64,000 nucleotides of DNA from Pseudomonadota bacterium (GCA_023417315.1 JAEZFW010000067.1:116033-180032), one strand, 5' to 3'. Positions 8,182 through 17,735 are shown, counted from the stretch's first letter. Program-made: numbers and translations. The notes: generated from the letters alone by a model not told the origin.

Positions 8182-8568
8182 TCATTCAGCAACGACGACG
8201 AGCGGTTTGCCCTTCTCGACGATATAGGTCGCGAGCTCGGATCCCTTGCTGCTGCCAACATTCGTCGCAGCGTGCTTCACTCCAGCGGGGATGAATAGAA
8301 CGTCGCCGGTTTCAAGCGTCATCGTCCCCTTCCCTTCGACCTGATATTCCCACACGCCTTCGAGCACGTAGATGACCTCTTCGCCCGGATGCGAATGCAT
8401 GGGAAACGTCACTCCCGGATCGAGATCGACGCGCACCTGGAGCACCTCGCGTCCAGGCACACTCAGATCGTAACGCTGGAGCTCGGTGCGCTGGACTCCC
8501 GACTGCTGCGCAGATGCCGGGTGCAGCGCCAGGGCGCTCACCGTTAGCGCCAATGGAATTCGCTTCAT
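8182..8568 (-). CDS. periplasmic cupin domain protein
   Basis: 128 residues from the ATG at 8568 with an AGGAG ribosome site. A signal peptide (MKRIPLALTVSALALHPASA) is followed by a single cupin barrel. Metal-site residues are visible in PMHSHPGEEVIYVLEG (H-x-H-x3-E type) and in the second motif IPAGVKHAATN. It starts 13 bases after the oxidoreductase stop codon and so is the last gene of a probable three-gene operon (VOC protein, oxidoreductase, cupin). The small-molecule ligand or reaction cannot be told. Confidence 0.8.
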   Translation of the reverse strand: MKRIPLALTVSALALHPASAQQSGVQRTELQRYDLSVPGREVLQVRVDLDPGVTFPMHSHPGEEVIYVLEGVWEYQVEGKGTMTLETGDVLFIPAGVKHAATNVGSSKGSELATYIVEKGKPLVVVAE

Positions 8569-8581
8569 GCCGGCTCCTGAA

Positions 8582-9913
8582 TTAACCCCTGATCGCGCCA
8601 TGAAGCACCTTCAACGCCGACAGGTAAATCTCAGAGAATGTCGGGAAGGGCTGAATGGTATCGAGCAAGAGCTCGAGCGGAACGCGTGCGCGAATCGCGA
8701 GTGTAGCCTGCTGCAGCCACTCGCCCGCGTCCGGACCGAGCGCGTAAGCACCGGTCAAGCGCTCGCCGTCGCTGAGCAGGGAGAGGAAGCCGTTCATCTT
8801 GTCGTACGCGCGCGAATACGTGGCGGTCTTCGGCACCTCTGAGACTCGCCCCGTTCCGGTGAAGGGCGCTTCCGCCGCGCCGACCGATGCAGCTTGCGGA
8901 TCCGTGAACACGACGCGCGGCACTGCCTCGTAGTTCGCCTCGCGCGAGTCGCCGCGAATGTTCGCAGCGACGATGCGCGCTTGATACTTCCCCACGTGCG
9001 TGAGCTGCCAGATGCCATTGACATCGCCGATCGCCCACACCCGATCGCTGGCGCGCAGTCTGCTATCGACTTTGATGCCGCGATCGCTCACCTCTACGTC
9101 GATTGTTTCCAATCCAATTCCATCTACCCGGGGACGCCGGCCGGTCGCAACGAGCAATCGATCACCGGTCATGATCCGTCCATCATCCAGCGTCAGCGAG
9201 AACTCCTTGCCATCGTGCCGCGCAGCCGTCGCTTGCACATTGAGCGCGATCTCGACGCCGTCCTGCCGTAGCGCCTCTCCGAGCGCTTCGCCGAGAGCCT
9301 GCGGCTCGCGCGGAAGAATATGAGCATTGCGCTCGATGAGCACCGCTTCTCCGCCAAGACGCCGCACCGCCTGCGCCATCTCGACACCCACTGGCCCACC
9401 GCCGAGCACGAGCAGCTTGCGAGGAACGGCTTTCATCCCGGTCGCCTCGCGATTCGTCCAGATCCCTTCGAGCTCTCGCAATCCCGATATAGGTGGAATG
9501 ATAGGCTCAGATCCAGTCGCGATGACGATGTGGTCCGCTGTGTGACGAACGCCATCGACTTCGACCACTCCTCTAGCCGCAATACGTCCGCGCCCTCGCA
9601 GCAACGTAATACCATGCTCGGACAGCCATCGCTCCTGACCCGCATCGGAGTAACTCGAGACCATGTAGTCGCGCCACGCAAGTGCCGCGCTGACATCGAT
9701 CTCCGCATGGCCAGCCGCATTGTTCGCGCCATGCACGGCCTCGCCAGGGCGGAGCAATGTCTTCGATGGAATACACGCCCAGTAAGAGCATTCACCGCCG
9801 ACGAGCTCGCGCTCGACGAGCGCGACGCGAAGTCCCGCCTCGGCAAGCTCGCCCGCGCAATGTTCCCCGGGAGAACCTCCGCCGATGATGATGACGTCGT
9901 ACTCGCTGCTCAT
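8582..9913 (-). CDS. FAD-dependent pyridine nucleotide-disulfide oxidoreductase
   Basis: 443 residues from the ATG at 9913, which overlaps the stop codon of the VOC gene (ATGA). An N-terminal FAD site (VIIIGGGSPGEHCAGELA) precedes the redox pair Cys42-x4-Cys47 (ECSYWACIPSK), then an NAD(P) site (LLVLGGGPVGVEMAQ) and a second FAD motif (VWAIGDV), ending in a dimerisation domain. This is the dihydrolipoamide dehydrogenase/mercuric reductase superfamily. The C-terminal segment usually carries a catalytic His (HxxPTxSE); here it reads IQPFPTFSE, with Gln or Pro in the expected places. It is probably not a standard lipoamide dehydrogenase; the substrate is unknown. Confidence 0.85.
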   Translation of the reverse strand: MSSEYDVIIIGGGSPGEHCAGELAEAGLRVALVERELVGGECSYWACIPSKTLLRPGEAVHGANNAAGHAEIDVSAALAWRDYMVSSYSDAGQERWLSEHGITLLRGRGRIAARGVVEVDGVRHTADHIVIATGSEPIIPPISGLRELEGIWTNREATGMKAVPRKLLVLGGGPVGVEMAQAVRRLGGEAVLIERNAHILPREPQALGEALGEALRQDGVEIALNVQATAARHDGKEFSLTLDDGRIMTGDRLLVATGRRPRVDGIGLETIDVEVSDRGIKVDSRLRASDRVWAIGDVNGIWQLTHVGKYQARIVAANIRGDSREANYEAVPRVVFTDPQAASVGAAEAPFTGTGRVSEVPKTATYSRAYDKMNGFLSLLSDGERLTGAYALGPDAGEWLQQATLAIRARVPLELLLDTIQPFPTFSEIYLSALKVLHGAIRG

Positions 9914-10569
9914 GTCGGCAGCGGCTTGCCTGCCTGCTCCGCAACGATGTACTCGGCGTACCAATCGGGCCAGTCATCATGGTTCTGACCAGGCGTTCGC
10001 TTCTCGTGCTCGCCATGTGCGCTCGCCGCACGCCGCAGCGCGCTCGCGACCTCGCTGGGCGAGGTGAACTCGATGTCTTCCGCATCTACGCGTCCCGGTA
10101 AGCGCGTCGTGATTTCCTGCAATAGCCAAGTATTGCCGTCGGGATCGTTGAAGGATGCGAACGATCCATAACTGTGCCTCTGCGGATCTCGACCGCTCAT
10201 CGCCGGTTGCCCTGGGCCCGCGCGATGAAAAACTTCGCTCACGTCGACACCGCGCTCGATGAGCTCAGCACGTGCTTCCTCGATATCGGAGACGACGAGA
10301 TAGAGGTTGCGTGCCGAGCCCGGTGCGGCCGACGTGAGACCCTTACCGAAATGGATCGAGCAAGCAGACCCTGGCGGGGTGAACTGAATACCTCGGAACC
10401 GATCGCCCACGACGAAATCTCCATCGAGTCTCCAGCCGAGCTCCTCATAGAAACGTTTCGCGCGGTCCACATCTGAAACGGGGATGACGACGACCTCGAG
10501 CTTCATCTCGACCTTACGAGCTCGCGGTCGTGCCGAGGTGGTTTCGCTGCGTACTTGAGTACTGCTCAT
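9910..10569 (-). CDS. VOC (glyoxalase/bleomycin resistance) family protein
   Basis: 219 residues from the ATG at 10569, preceded by AGGAG. A short leader is followed by the VOC fold: KLEVVVIPVSDVDRAKRFYE begins the first beta-alpha-beta module and FASFNDPDGNTWLLQE ends the second. A tail of about 50 residues beyond the fold contains a charged segment and a DDWPDWYAEYIVAEQAGK helix not usual for the family. It is the first gene of the operon that continues, with a 4-base overlap, into the flavin oxidoreductase. Members use a divalent metal for isomerase, dioxygenase or binding roles; which applies is not visible. Confidence 0.85.
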   Translation of the reverse strand: MSSTQVRSETTSARPRARKVEMKLEVVVIPVSDVDRAKRFYEELGWRLDGDFVVGDRFRGIQFTPPGSACSIHFGKGLTSAAPGSARNLYLVVSDIEEARAELIERGVDVSEVFHRAGPGQPAMSGRDPQRHSYGSFASFNDPDGNTWLLQEITTRLPGRVDAEDIEFTSPSEVASALRRAASAHGEHEKRTPGQNHDDWPDWYAEYIVAEQAGKPLPT

Positions 10570-10738
10570 GCCGAGCTCCTTTGAATTGGGAGGGAACGCT
10601 GGCGACTCGACGTTTAGCTGCGGTGCGAGCGCAGCTAGACGATCGTTTATAGAGCTGACGAAACGGAACTCAATCAGTGTTAGGGGCACTAGACAGAAGC
10701 CCCTCGGCAGCCCGTCGACATAGACATCCGCGCAGGGA

Positions 10739-13024
10739 TCACGGAGGCGCAGGGAGATCGGGCTGGCTGAGACGCTCACGTTGACGACGCACGTCTTCTC
10801 GAATGCGCTCCACGATCGCGGTGAAGCGCGGGTGGCTACGAAACTCGGAGAACAGTTCGTTGTGCAGCAGTACGAGCTGCCAGCGATGGTAAATCGTGCG
10901 ATCTCGCTCGGCCTTTTCGAGCGCGCGCAACGCCTCTTCCGTGCGCCCACGCAGCGCGTGCGCTTCCGCAGCATGGCGCTCTTCGATGAATAAGCCCCGT
11001 GCTCGACGCAGCTCCAAGATGCGTTCCAGATGAACCAGCATCTGCGCCGCACCTACATCGTCCCCGATTGCGCGCAGTGCGCGGCTGTAGTCTGCGAAGT
11101 AGAGCGCGGGGAACGACGAGAAGGCACTCTTGACCGGAATCGGCGCAGGCGAGAAATCCTCTGGGTCGATCTCGGAGCTCTCTTTATATCGCGCGTACTC
11201 CGGAGCCAGATTCTCGAGGAAGTCGATGACTCGCTGCGCCTCGCCATTGTCGATCAGCGCCTCGCTCGCAAGACGGATGAGGGTGAAGTCATCATCATTC
11301 CCTCCCCAAATCCTGCTCCCGCTCAGAGCTGCAACTGCTGTGCGCCTCGCGGCGTCGATTTCGCCGTGCGCGAGATGCCGATAGGCTTCGGTGGCCTGCC
11401 GTTCATGCGCGTTCCGCGCGCTCCTTCGCGCAAGCACCAAGAGAGCATCCGCCGTCTCCAAATCGTCTATGAAGTAGTACCACGTCGGCAGCCAGCTCAG
11501 GTCGAATTCCATCTCGCCTGCGCGAAGTTGCGCGGCGGCGGCATGGATGTAGTGCTTGCTCGCTGCAAGGTCGCCCGAGAGGTACCACCTCGTGATGGCG
11601 GTCAATGCATCCCTCCAAGGATCGGACGCGGGCTGGAGCTCTCGAACGTACGCAGCGGTTTCGAGTGCCTGCTCTGCATCCCAGAGATCCATATAACATG
11701 CCCAGGTGTTCACGTAGATGAGTGGGTTCAGCGGGTCGAGTGCTCGCCATCGGCGATTCACCGCGAGCGCTTCGGCGGGCTCGCTTCGATCGAGCTTGAA
11801 GATCGGGTACACGACTCCCAGTACGCCATTCGAAGGATCCTTCTCCAAGGCGGTGGCAAACCGCTGCTCGGCAAGTGCGATGTCACCGTCGTACCTGGCC
11901 AACTGCGCACTGAGCGCGAGCAAGCCGACGTCGTCAGGCGCAACGCGAAGTCCGCGATTCACGACCTCGCGTAATCTGCTTCGATTCTCTGCTACAGGGC
12001 GAGTCACGCTGACAACTTGCAGGATATACGCCATGCCGAGACCGTGATATCCCGGGACGAACTTCGCATCGAGCGCAACGGCACGCTCTAGATTGCGCTC
12101 AGCGTCGTGGAACGACCCCAGCCGGAGCTGCTGCTGACCGTGCAGGTACAACTCGTACGCTGCCGGGTTCAGTCGTGGAATCGCGATCTCGGCTGCAGTC
12201 CGCAGATTGGCATCGAGCGCCACTGCAACGGATCTTGCGACGTCTGTCTGCAACGCCAGAATGTCTCCGAGCTGTTGATCGTACGACTCGGACCACAGCC
12301 GGCTGCCATTTGCGGCATCGACGAGTCGCACCGTGACTCGAACGCGCTCCTCCGCCTTGCGCACACTGCCTTCGAGAATGTGCGTTACGCTGAGAACATC
12401 CGCGATGTGCTCGATATCCGCCTCCTGGTCACGAAACGAGAACGATGAGGTACGCGCGATGACGCGAAGCGTCGTCGATTTCGAGAGTAGATTGAGAATC
12501 TCCTCCGCGATTCCATCCGCCAAGTACTGCTGATCTCGAGACGGACTCAGATCCACGAATGGAAGCACTGCTATCGAGTTGCTTTCCTGGGGCGTTCTCG
12601 TGGGTGCAGTTGTGAACCAGTACAAGGCTGCCGCGAGCGCGAGCAGACCCACGGCAGCAGCGAACATCGTGCGCCAGCGAAATCGGCCGCGCGTGATCGG
12701 CTCGTCCGGCAACACAACGACGCGCGGTATGAGCCTGTAACCCTGGCCGCGTACCAACTCGACATACCGAGGATGATGCGGATCGTCCGAGAGCGCGTCA
12801 CGAAGCAGCTTGATGCGCTGGCTGATCGTTTCAGGGCTGACAGGCCTGCCGTTCCAGATCGAAACGATCAACTCATCGTGCGTGACCACGTTCGGCGAGG
12901 CCGCAACGAGCGTGTGCAGCAACTTATAGGTAAGGGGTCCGAGCGCGATTGCTTTCGAGTCGCGCAGCAGCAAATGACGCCCGGTGTCCAGCGTCAGGTC
13001 ACCGATGTGAAAGCGCGAGCTCAT
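10739..13024 (-). CDS. CadC-like winged-helix regulator with TolB-like and TPR domains
   Basis: About 761 residues; the ATG at 13024 is favoured over an in-frame GTG 12 bases upstream because a GGAAGGGG ribosome site sits before the ATG. Residues 1-105 are an OmpR/PhoB-type winged helix (TLDTGRHLLLRD, ISQRIKLLRDALSDD, VELVRGQGYRL). One transmembrane helix (MFAAAVGLLALAAALYWF) follows near residue 125. The periplasmic part has a TolB/FlgO-like domain (SIAVLPFVDLSP, YLADGIAEEILNLLS) and about 400 residues of TPR-like helices. It should bind DNA while anchored in the membrane. It is a paralogue in architecture of the gene at 42547. Targets unknown; the VOC/oxidoreductase/cupin operon is adjacent. 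Confidence 0.85.
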   Translation of the reverse strand: MSSRFHIGDLTLDTGRHLLLRDSKAIALGPLTYKLLHTLVAASPNVVTHDELIVSIWNGRPVSPETISQRIKLLRDALSDDPHHPRYVELVRGQGYRLIPRVVVLPDEPITRGRFRWRTMFAAAVGLLALAAALYWFTTAPTRTPQESNSIAVLPFVDLSPSRDQQYLADGIAEEILNLLSKSTTLRVIARTSSFSFRDQEADIEHIADVLSVTHILEGSVRKAEERVRVTVRLVDAANGSRLWSESYDQQLGDILALQTDVARSVAVALDANLRTAAEIAIPRLNPAAYELYLHGQQQLRLGSFHDAERNLERAVALDAKFVPGYHGLGMAYILQVVSVTRPVAENRSRLREVVNRGLRVAPDDVGLLALSAQLARYDGDIALAEQRFATALEKDPSNGVLGVVYPIFKLDRSEPAEALAVNRRWRALDPLNPLIYVNTWACYMDLWDAEQALETAAYVRELQPASDPWRDALTAITRWYLSGDLAASKHYIHAAAAQLRAGEMEFDLSWLPTWYYFIDDLETADALLVLARRSARNAHERQATEAYRHLAHGEIDAARRTAVAALSGSRIWGGNDDDFTLIRLASEALIDNGEAQRVIDFLENLAPEYARYKESSEIDPEDFSPAPIPVKSAFSSFPALYFADYSRALRAIGDDVGAAQMLVHLERILELRRARGLFIEERHAAEAHALRGRTEEALRALEKAERDRTIYHRWQLVLLHNELFSEFRSHPRFTAIVERIREDVRRQRERLSQPDLPAPP

Positions 13025-13237
13025 GGCCCCTTCCACCAGGTCGAGCGCTCAGCTCGGATCGAACACACTCATGCTAGTACATTCGTTCGCGACTCAGGGA
13101 TCGATTGCTCCTTTGAGGTTGCTGCGTGCTCAATTGAAGACATTCTTTGAGAAATCTTGGGCTGTGTTTCATGCAGGCAGGTTGCGCCGTTCGTATGGTC
13201 GCTGGACTGCGAGCTCGCAGTGTTGCGGAGCACGACG

Positions 13238-13354
13238 ATGTCGAATGCGATTCGAGCGGTCACGAAAGGACTGCTGTGCTGCATCGCTGCATTGCTGTTG
13301 GCGGGATGTACGGCAACCGAGCCGATCGAGCATCCAGGAGCTCAACCGGAGTGA
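13238..13354 (+). CDS. very small lipoprotein
   Basis: 38 residues. MSNAIRAVTKGLLCC leads into AALLLAGC, a clear lipobox, so the mature peptide is only about 16 residues (CTATEPIEHPGAQPE) attached to lipid. The ATG at 13238 has GGAG upstream. An in-frame longer start at 13157 gives no plausible leader and was not used. It lies alone between two minus-strand genes. Entericidin-like micro-lipoproteins have this layout, but no sequence match is claimed. Confidence 0.5.
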   Translation: MSNAIRAVTKGLLCCIAALLLAGCTATEPIEHPGAQPE

Positions 13355-13607
13355 GCGACTCCACAACGAGCTCCTCGTCGGATTGCCGCGCCGGTCGCAT
13401 GCTCTACTGCCGGCAGTCCTCACATGGCAGGCGATGCAGATGTGTAGAAACGCACACCATGGATGTCTTTATGCGTCGGCATCTTTAGCGTCGCTTCTAG
13501 ACGTTTACGATCGCTCACCTAAGGCTTACCCGCGCGTCACCCGCTCGCGCAGCTAGGCGGAGGCCCCGCTGCGGCGCAAGGGTGAGGTGCCGGTTCGGCG
13601 GTGACGC

Positions 13608-14576
13608 TCATCGTGTTTCGTCCGTCCGCGGCCGACGCAACGTCTTCGCAACACGAATACCAATGGAGTCATCTCGGTGCGTCGCGGGATACGGGATCCG
13701 CTCAGCGATGCGGAGATTGTGTGCCAGAGTACCCCAAGATCCTCCCTTCACGATGCGACGGGAGCATTCGCTCGCGTTGATCGAGGGGGGTGCGCCGACA
13801 TCGGAGAGCGCATCGTGCGAGGGGCTATGGCAATCTTCTACCCACGTAGCCACGTTACCGATCATGTCGTAGATGCCAAACTCGTTCGGTTCGAGGGAAC
13901 CCACGGGCGCCGTGTTCACCCAGCCATCCGTACATGTCATCGGGTCGAACGTCTCGTAACCAGATGCATCTATTCCTGAGTACGCACTCAGAATGGACTG
14001 GTCGAAGCCGTTGGCAAAGGTGCATCCATCTCGCTCATCATTTCCCCATGGATACACGAGATTCTCGCTTGCACCCGCTCGGGCGACATACTCCCATTCG
14101 ACTTCCGTGAGCAAGCGATATCCGCCTTCGGTCTGCGTGTTCAGCCATCTCACGTACGCTTGGGCCTCCTCCCAGCTCACGCATACGACCGGATGCTTGC
14201 CATCTTGGCCGAATCCGGGGTCCCGGAATGTCGTTTCAGCATCGACTACCCATTGGCCGCGCTGCCGGCGATCGGTTAGACAATCGCCGAAGACACCGCG
14301 CTTCGTGTCTCGCACGAACGCTTCATACTCATCTCGCGTGATCTCGTAGCGACTCACTGCGAATGAATGGACAATTGCAAAGGTCCGTTCGGGAAGCTCG
14401 TCCGGCCTCCGAAATGGATCAGCGCGTGAAGCACCCAAAATCGCAGTGCCGGCAGGCACGACTACCATCTCCGGGCAATGCGCGCATTCGCGCGTGCTCG
14501 AGCGCACGCTGGTTGAACCGCAGCCGAGCAGAATGACCGTCATGTAGACAGCGCAAGTGAGCCGAACAGCTTGCAT
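13608..14576 (-). CDS. lipoprotein with formylglycine-generating-enzyme (SUMF1) fold
   Basis: 322 residues. The N-terminus ends in the lipobox VILLGC, so it is a lipoprotein. The mature part has the FGE-sulfatase signature: EMVVVPAGTAILGAS, then VSRYEITRDEYEAFV, CVSWEEAQAYVRWLN, RLLTEVEWEYVARAG, YDMIGNVATWVEDC and VKGGSWGTLAHNLRIA. Many bacterial members of this fold are not sulfatase activators, and I could not identify the copper-binding active-site cysteine pair of true FGEs. A sulfatase is encoded at 20266 but not in the same operon. Role in the envelope unknown. Confidence 0.8.
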   Translation of the reverse strand: MQAVRLTCAVYMTVILLGCGSTSVRSSTRECAHCPEMVVVPAGTAILGASRADPFRRPDELPERTFAIVHSFAVSRYEITRDEYEAFVRDTKRGVFGDCLTDRRQRGQWVVDAETTFRDPGFGQDGKHPVVCVSWEEAQAYVRWLNTQTEGGYRLLTEVEWEYVARAGASENLVYPWGNDERDGCTFANGFDQSILSAYSGIDASGYETFDPMTCTDGWVNTAPVGSLEPNEFGIYDMIGNVATWVEDCHSPSHDALSDVGAPPSINASECSRRIVKGGSWGTLAHNLRIAERIPYPATHRDDSIGIRVAKTLRRPRTDETR

Positions 14577-14633
14577 ACTATTAAGCCCGCTAAGGATTGC
14601 AGTAGCGCCCGTGGTGACCGCGTCGATCCCGAC

Positions 14634-14981
14634 TCAGCCCTGCCGATCGTGCGGCTCTGCGTCGCGCTCGACCTTCGAGATCACTTCACCCTCGATGACG
14701 TCCTGAGGTGTACTGGAGGCGTGACTCGGATATGAGCTCGATGCGCGCATCTGCTTGCGCAGATCTCGTGTCCTCCACCACAGGTACGCACCGCCGACGG
14801 CGGCGCCGGCGATGAGGACAGCAAATACAACGACCGAGACGGCAATCGCGCTCGCAAGCAACACTGCCGCGGCGAGAACCGCAAGAACCTTCTGCGCGAA
14901 GCTTCGCATGCCCCAGCTCAAGGAACTGCGGCCCTCATAACCAAGGCGACCCGGCTCGTTGTCACGATCTGTTTGATTCAT
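14634..14981 (-). CDS. small membrane protein of unknown function
   Basis: 115 residues from the ATG at 14981 (MNQTDRDNEPG). A soluble N-terminus of about 25 residues precedes two closely spaced hydrophobic segments (VLAVLAAAVLLASAIAVSVV and VFAVLIAGAAVGGAYLWW) followed by a basic, then Ser/Pro/Glu-rich tail. A loose Gly-zipper is seen in the second segment. The ribosome site is weak. No family recognised. Confidence 0.6.
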   Translation of the reverse strand: MNQTDRDNEPGRLGYEGRSSLSWGMRSFAQKVLAVLAAAVLLASAIAVSVVVFAVLIAGAAVGGAYLWWRTRDLRKQMRASSSYPSHASSTPQDVIEGEVISKVERDAEPHDRQG

Positions 14982-15061
14982 GGGATCCAACGATGGACAT
15001 ATCCGTGCGATATTTCAACTGGCAAGGCCGCGCGCCATTGCTCCGAACTGCGACCTCCGTG

Positions 15062-15946
15062 CTACCGTCTCGATACGTCTGCGATGAAGTTTCGAATCAG
15101 CTCCGCGCACTCGCGGTAATGCGTTTCAAGTAGCAGATGCGCGCCATCGAACACGTGCATCTCCAGGCGCTCGAGCTCGCGCGCGTACGCCATGATCTCG
15201 TCCAACTGGAAGAAGGCATCGTGGCGCCCCCATAGAATCAGGCACGGGGGCTGGTGCTCGCGGTGGTAGCGTGCGATTTTCGCAAAGCGTGCGACATGGT
15301 TCTTGTAGTCCTCGAACAGCTTGAACTGGATCTCTACATTGCCCGGTCTGCTCATGCGCTCCCAATCGAGATGCCAAGACTCGGGCGGAAACAATGCGTG
15401 GAGCCGCTCCGGAACGTCGCCCACGTACTGATATCGCACACCGTCAAAGTTGAGCCACTCGGGTAACGCTGCGCGATTCTTTGGCGACGGGTCCGCCCAG
15501 AATGCCTTGGCCGAGTCCCAACTCCTCCCCATCCCCTCTTCGTGCGCACTGCCATTCTGCACGATGAGTCCGAGCACACGCTCGGGTCGACGCATCGCGA
15601 GCTCGTAGGCGACGGGTGCACCGAAGTCATGTACATATAGAAACATCTGCTTCAGATCGAGCTCGTCGGTGAGTGTCTCGATCGTATCGGCAATGTTGTC
15701 GAAGCTGTACGCGTAGCGATCCGGTGACGGCGATTCTGAGAAACCGAATCCGGGCATGTCCGGCGCGATTAGGTATGCCGAGTCCGCGAGCAGCGGCATC
15801 AGATTACGAAACGTGTGGGAGGAGCTTGGGAATCCGTGCAGCAGAAACACGGCGGGCTTGCTCCGCTCGCCTGCTTCACGAACGAATAGCTCCAATCCGC
15901 AGGCCGAAATGGTTCTATGGTGGGTCTTGCAGAGACTGATCGGCAT
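15062..15946 (-). CDS. alpha/beta hydrolase of the epoxide hydrolase / haloalkane dehalogenase type
   Basis: 294 residues from the ATG at 15946, with AAAGGAGA 10 bases upstream. The oxyanion-hole motif is LLHGFPSSSH (about 36-44). The nucleophile elbow reads YVHDFGAPVA, so the nucleophile is Asp107 rather than Ser, as in epoxide hydrolases and haloalkane dehalogenases. The acid is probably Asp in LWGRHDAFF and the base His in FDGAHLLLE. PDMPGFGFS is also typical of this branch. No signal peptide, so cytosolic. Substrate unknown. Confidence 0.85.
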   Translation of the reverse strand: MPISLCKTHHRTISACGLELFVREAGERSKPAVFLLHGFPSSSHTFRNLMPLLADSAYLIAPDMPGFGFSESPSPDRYAYSFDNIADTIETLTDELDLKQMFLYVHDFGAPVAYELAMRRPERVLGLIVQNGSAHEEGMGRSWDSAKAFWADPSPKNRAALPEWLNFDGVRYQYVGDVPERLHALFPPESWHLDWERMSRPGNVEIQFKLFEDYKNHVARFAKIARYHREHQPPCLILWGRHDAFFQLDEIMAYARELERLEMHVFDGAHLLLETHYRECAELIRNFIADVSRR

Positions 15947-16166
15947 GAGGCGCATTCTCCTTTGATATTGGCCCGCGAGCGGCACGATCACAGGCCACAG
16001 GCGTCGCTATCGGACGAATGCGCGTTGCAAGGTGAAGTTCCGGTCGCGATCGTGAACGTCCAGCTCGAGATCTCAGGCGAGTTCTGCGGCGAGTGTGCGA
16101 GTGGAGCGTTTCGCTTCACTCGAATCTGGGCTCTTGACCTGAAGGCAAGTGGCAGGTTGTAGCAGC

Positions 16167-17528
16167 TCACTCAACGCTCATCGGAGCTGCAGAACCCGAT
16201 CGCTCGACATCGTCCGCCCGCCGATAGACTTTTCCTTCCTTCATCACGAAGGACACGTTCTTCAGCACGGTGACGTCCTTCAGCGGGTCACCGCGGACCG
16301 CGATGAGATCAGCCCGCTTGCCGGCTTCGAGCGCACCGACTTCGTTTGCAAGACCCAGCAGATCCGCCGCATTCACCGTGGCCGCCTTGATCGCATCGGC
16401 CGTGCTCATGCCGTGCTTGACCATGAGCTCGAGCTCATCGGCGTTGCGGCCGTGCTTCGAGACGCCTGCATCGGTGCCGAACGCGATCTTCACCCCACGC
16501 GGATACGCTTGCTCGAGCGCCTTACCCGTGATCGAGATGCGCCACTCGATTTTCTCGCGCACTTCGGGCGGATAGGCGTTCGGATCTTTCGCGAGCCTCT
16601 CCAGATAACCGTTCACTGTCGAGAGTGTCGGCACATAGTACGCACCGCTCTTCAAGAACCACTTGATGCCTTCTTCATCGAGCAGCGTGCCATGCTCGAT
16701 CGAATCGGCCCCATACTTCAGCGCGAGCACGATGCCATCGGCGCCGTGCGCATGAACGGCCACTTTCTTACCGTACAAGTGCGCAGTCTCAATCAGCGCC
16801 TTGGCTTCGTCGTCGAACATCTGCTTGCCCAAACCGGCACCAATGCGACTATTCACGCCACCGGTTGTCATCAGCTTGATCAGATCCGCGCCCCGTCGCA
16901 CTTGCTGCCGCACAGCTCGACGACAGCTCTCGGTACCATCGCAAAGATTTTCGCTTGGCGCGTGCTCCGCGATCTCGGGACTCAAACCGTTGGCGGCATC
17001 CCCGTGCCCCGACGTCGTCGAGATTCCTGTGCCCGCATCGACAATGCGCGGACCCGGCACGATGCCCTTTGCGATCGCATCGCGTAACGCCAAGGTGATG
17101 CCGTCGCGATCACCGAGATTGCGTACGGTCGTGAATCCCGCGAAAAGTGTCTTGCGCGCGTTGTCGGCCGCTTGATATGCGAAGTACGCCTGGCTGTTCG
17201 TGAACGACTCGATCAGTCCTTCTTGCCCCGCTTTGTCGCTGTCCAGATGTACGTGCGAATCGATGAGTCCCGGAAGCACGAACTCGTTGCGCAGGTCGAT
17301 GACCTCGACCGTGCCGAATCCATCAGTGACGTAGCCATCTCGAACTTCTGCAACTTCGCCGTCGCGGATCACGAGCGTCGATGCACCCCGCGGCCGCTGC
17401 CCCGGCCGATCGAGCAACTGCCCGGCGTGAATGAGGACTGTGCCACCGCTCTCCTGCGCTTTGGCGTGCAGGCCCGGATAGCAAGCGAGTGCGAGTGCAG
17501 TCAGGACAGGAATGAGCGAGCCATGCAT
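16167..17528 (-). CDS. secreted amidohydrolase (imidazolonepropionase-like / Xaa-Pro dipeptidase group)
   Basis: 453 residues from the ATG at 17528. A signal peptide (MHGSLIPVLTALALACYPG) is followed by the composite N-terminal beta domain and a TIM barrel with binuclear-metal motifs: GLIDSHVHLD (HxH), the likely carboxylated Lys in DLIKLMTTGG, AVHAHG, DSIEHGT and FGTDAG. The C-terminal sandwich ends with GKRADLIAVRGDP. Related enzymes hydrolyse Xaa-Pro dipeptides and similar amides. It probably works in the periplasm. The 5' region contains REP elements at 17736-17895 and no strong ribosome site is visible. Confidence 0.85.
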   Translation of the reverse strand: MHGSLIPVLTALALACYPGLHAKAQESGGTVLIHAGQLLDRPGQRPRGASTLVIRDGEVAEVRDGYVTDGFGTVEVIDLRNEFVLPGLIDSHVHLDSDKAGQEGLIESFTNSQAYFAYQAADNARKTLFAGFTTVRNLGDRDGITLALRDAIAKGIVPGPRIVDAGTGISTTSGHGDAANGLSPEIAEHAPSENLCDGTESCRRAVRQQVRRGADLIKLMTTGGVNSRIGAGLGKQMFDDEAKALIETAHLYGKKVAVHAHGADGIVLALKYGADSIEHGTLLDEEGIKWFLKSGAYYVPTLSTVNGYLERLAKDPNAYPPEVREKIEWRISITGKALEQAYPRGVKIAFGTDAGVSKHGRNADELELMVKHGMSTADAIKAATVNAADLLGLANEVGALEAGKRADLIAVRGDPLKDVTVLKNVSFVMKEGKVYRRADDVERSGSAAPMSVE

Positions 17529-17735
17529 GTCGATTCGCGTCCGAGAGGTTCGATGCGAATGATTTGTGCATAGTTCGTCAACTGATGCAACCGCCCGACG
17601 CGAATGGCGATCATCCCTCTCTGCTGCACACACATATATATGAGCGTGCCTCGTCTGAACCCATACTTGGGGGCGAAGCACCTCCCTGCATCGCCAGGCG
17701 GAAGGTGCCGCGGTGCCGGCGCGCCGCGGGCGCGC

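Noticed and set aside
8582..9913. Dihydrolipoamide dehydrogenase (lpd)
   Set aside because: The catalytic His motif is missing and no 2-oxoacid dehydrogenase genes are near.
13608..14576. Formylglycine-generating enzyme serving the sulfatase at 20266
   Set aside because: It is a lipoprotein outside the sulfatase operon, and no active-site cysteine pair was recognised; activation of a sulfatase normally happens in the cytosol.
15988..16166. Small genes in the gap between the epoxide-hydrolase-like and amidohydrolase genes
   Set aside because: Short frames on both strands show no start signal, leader or family motif.
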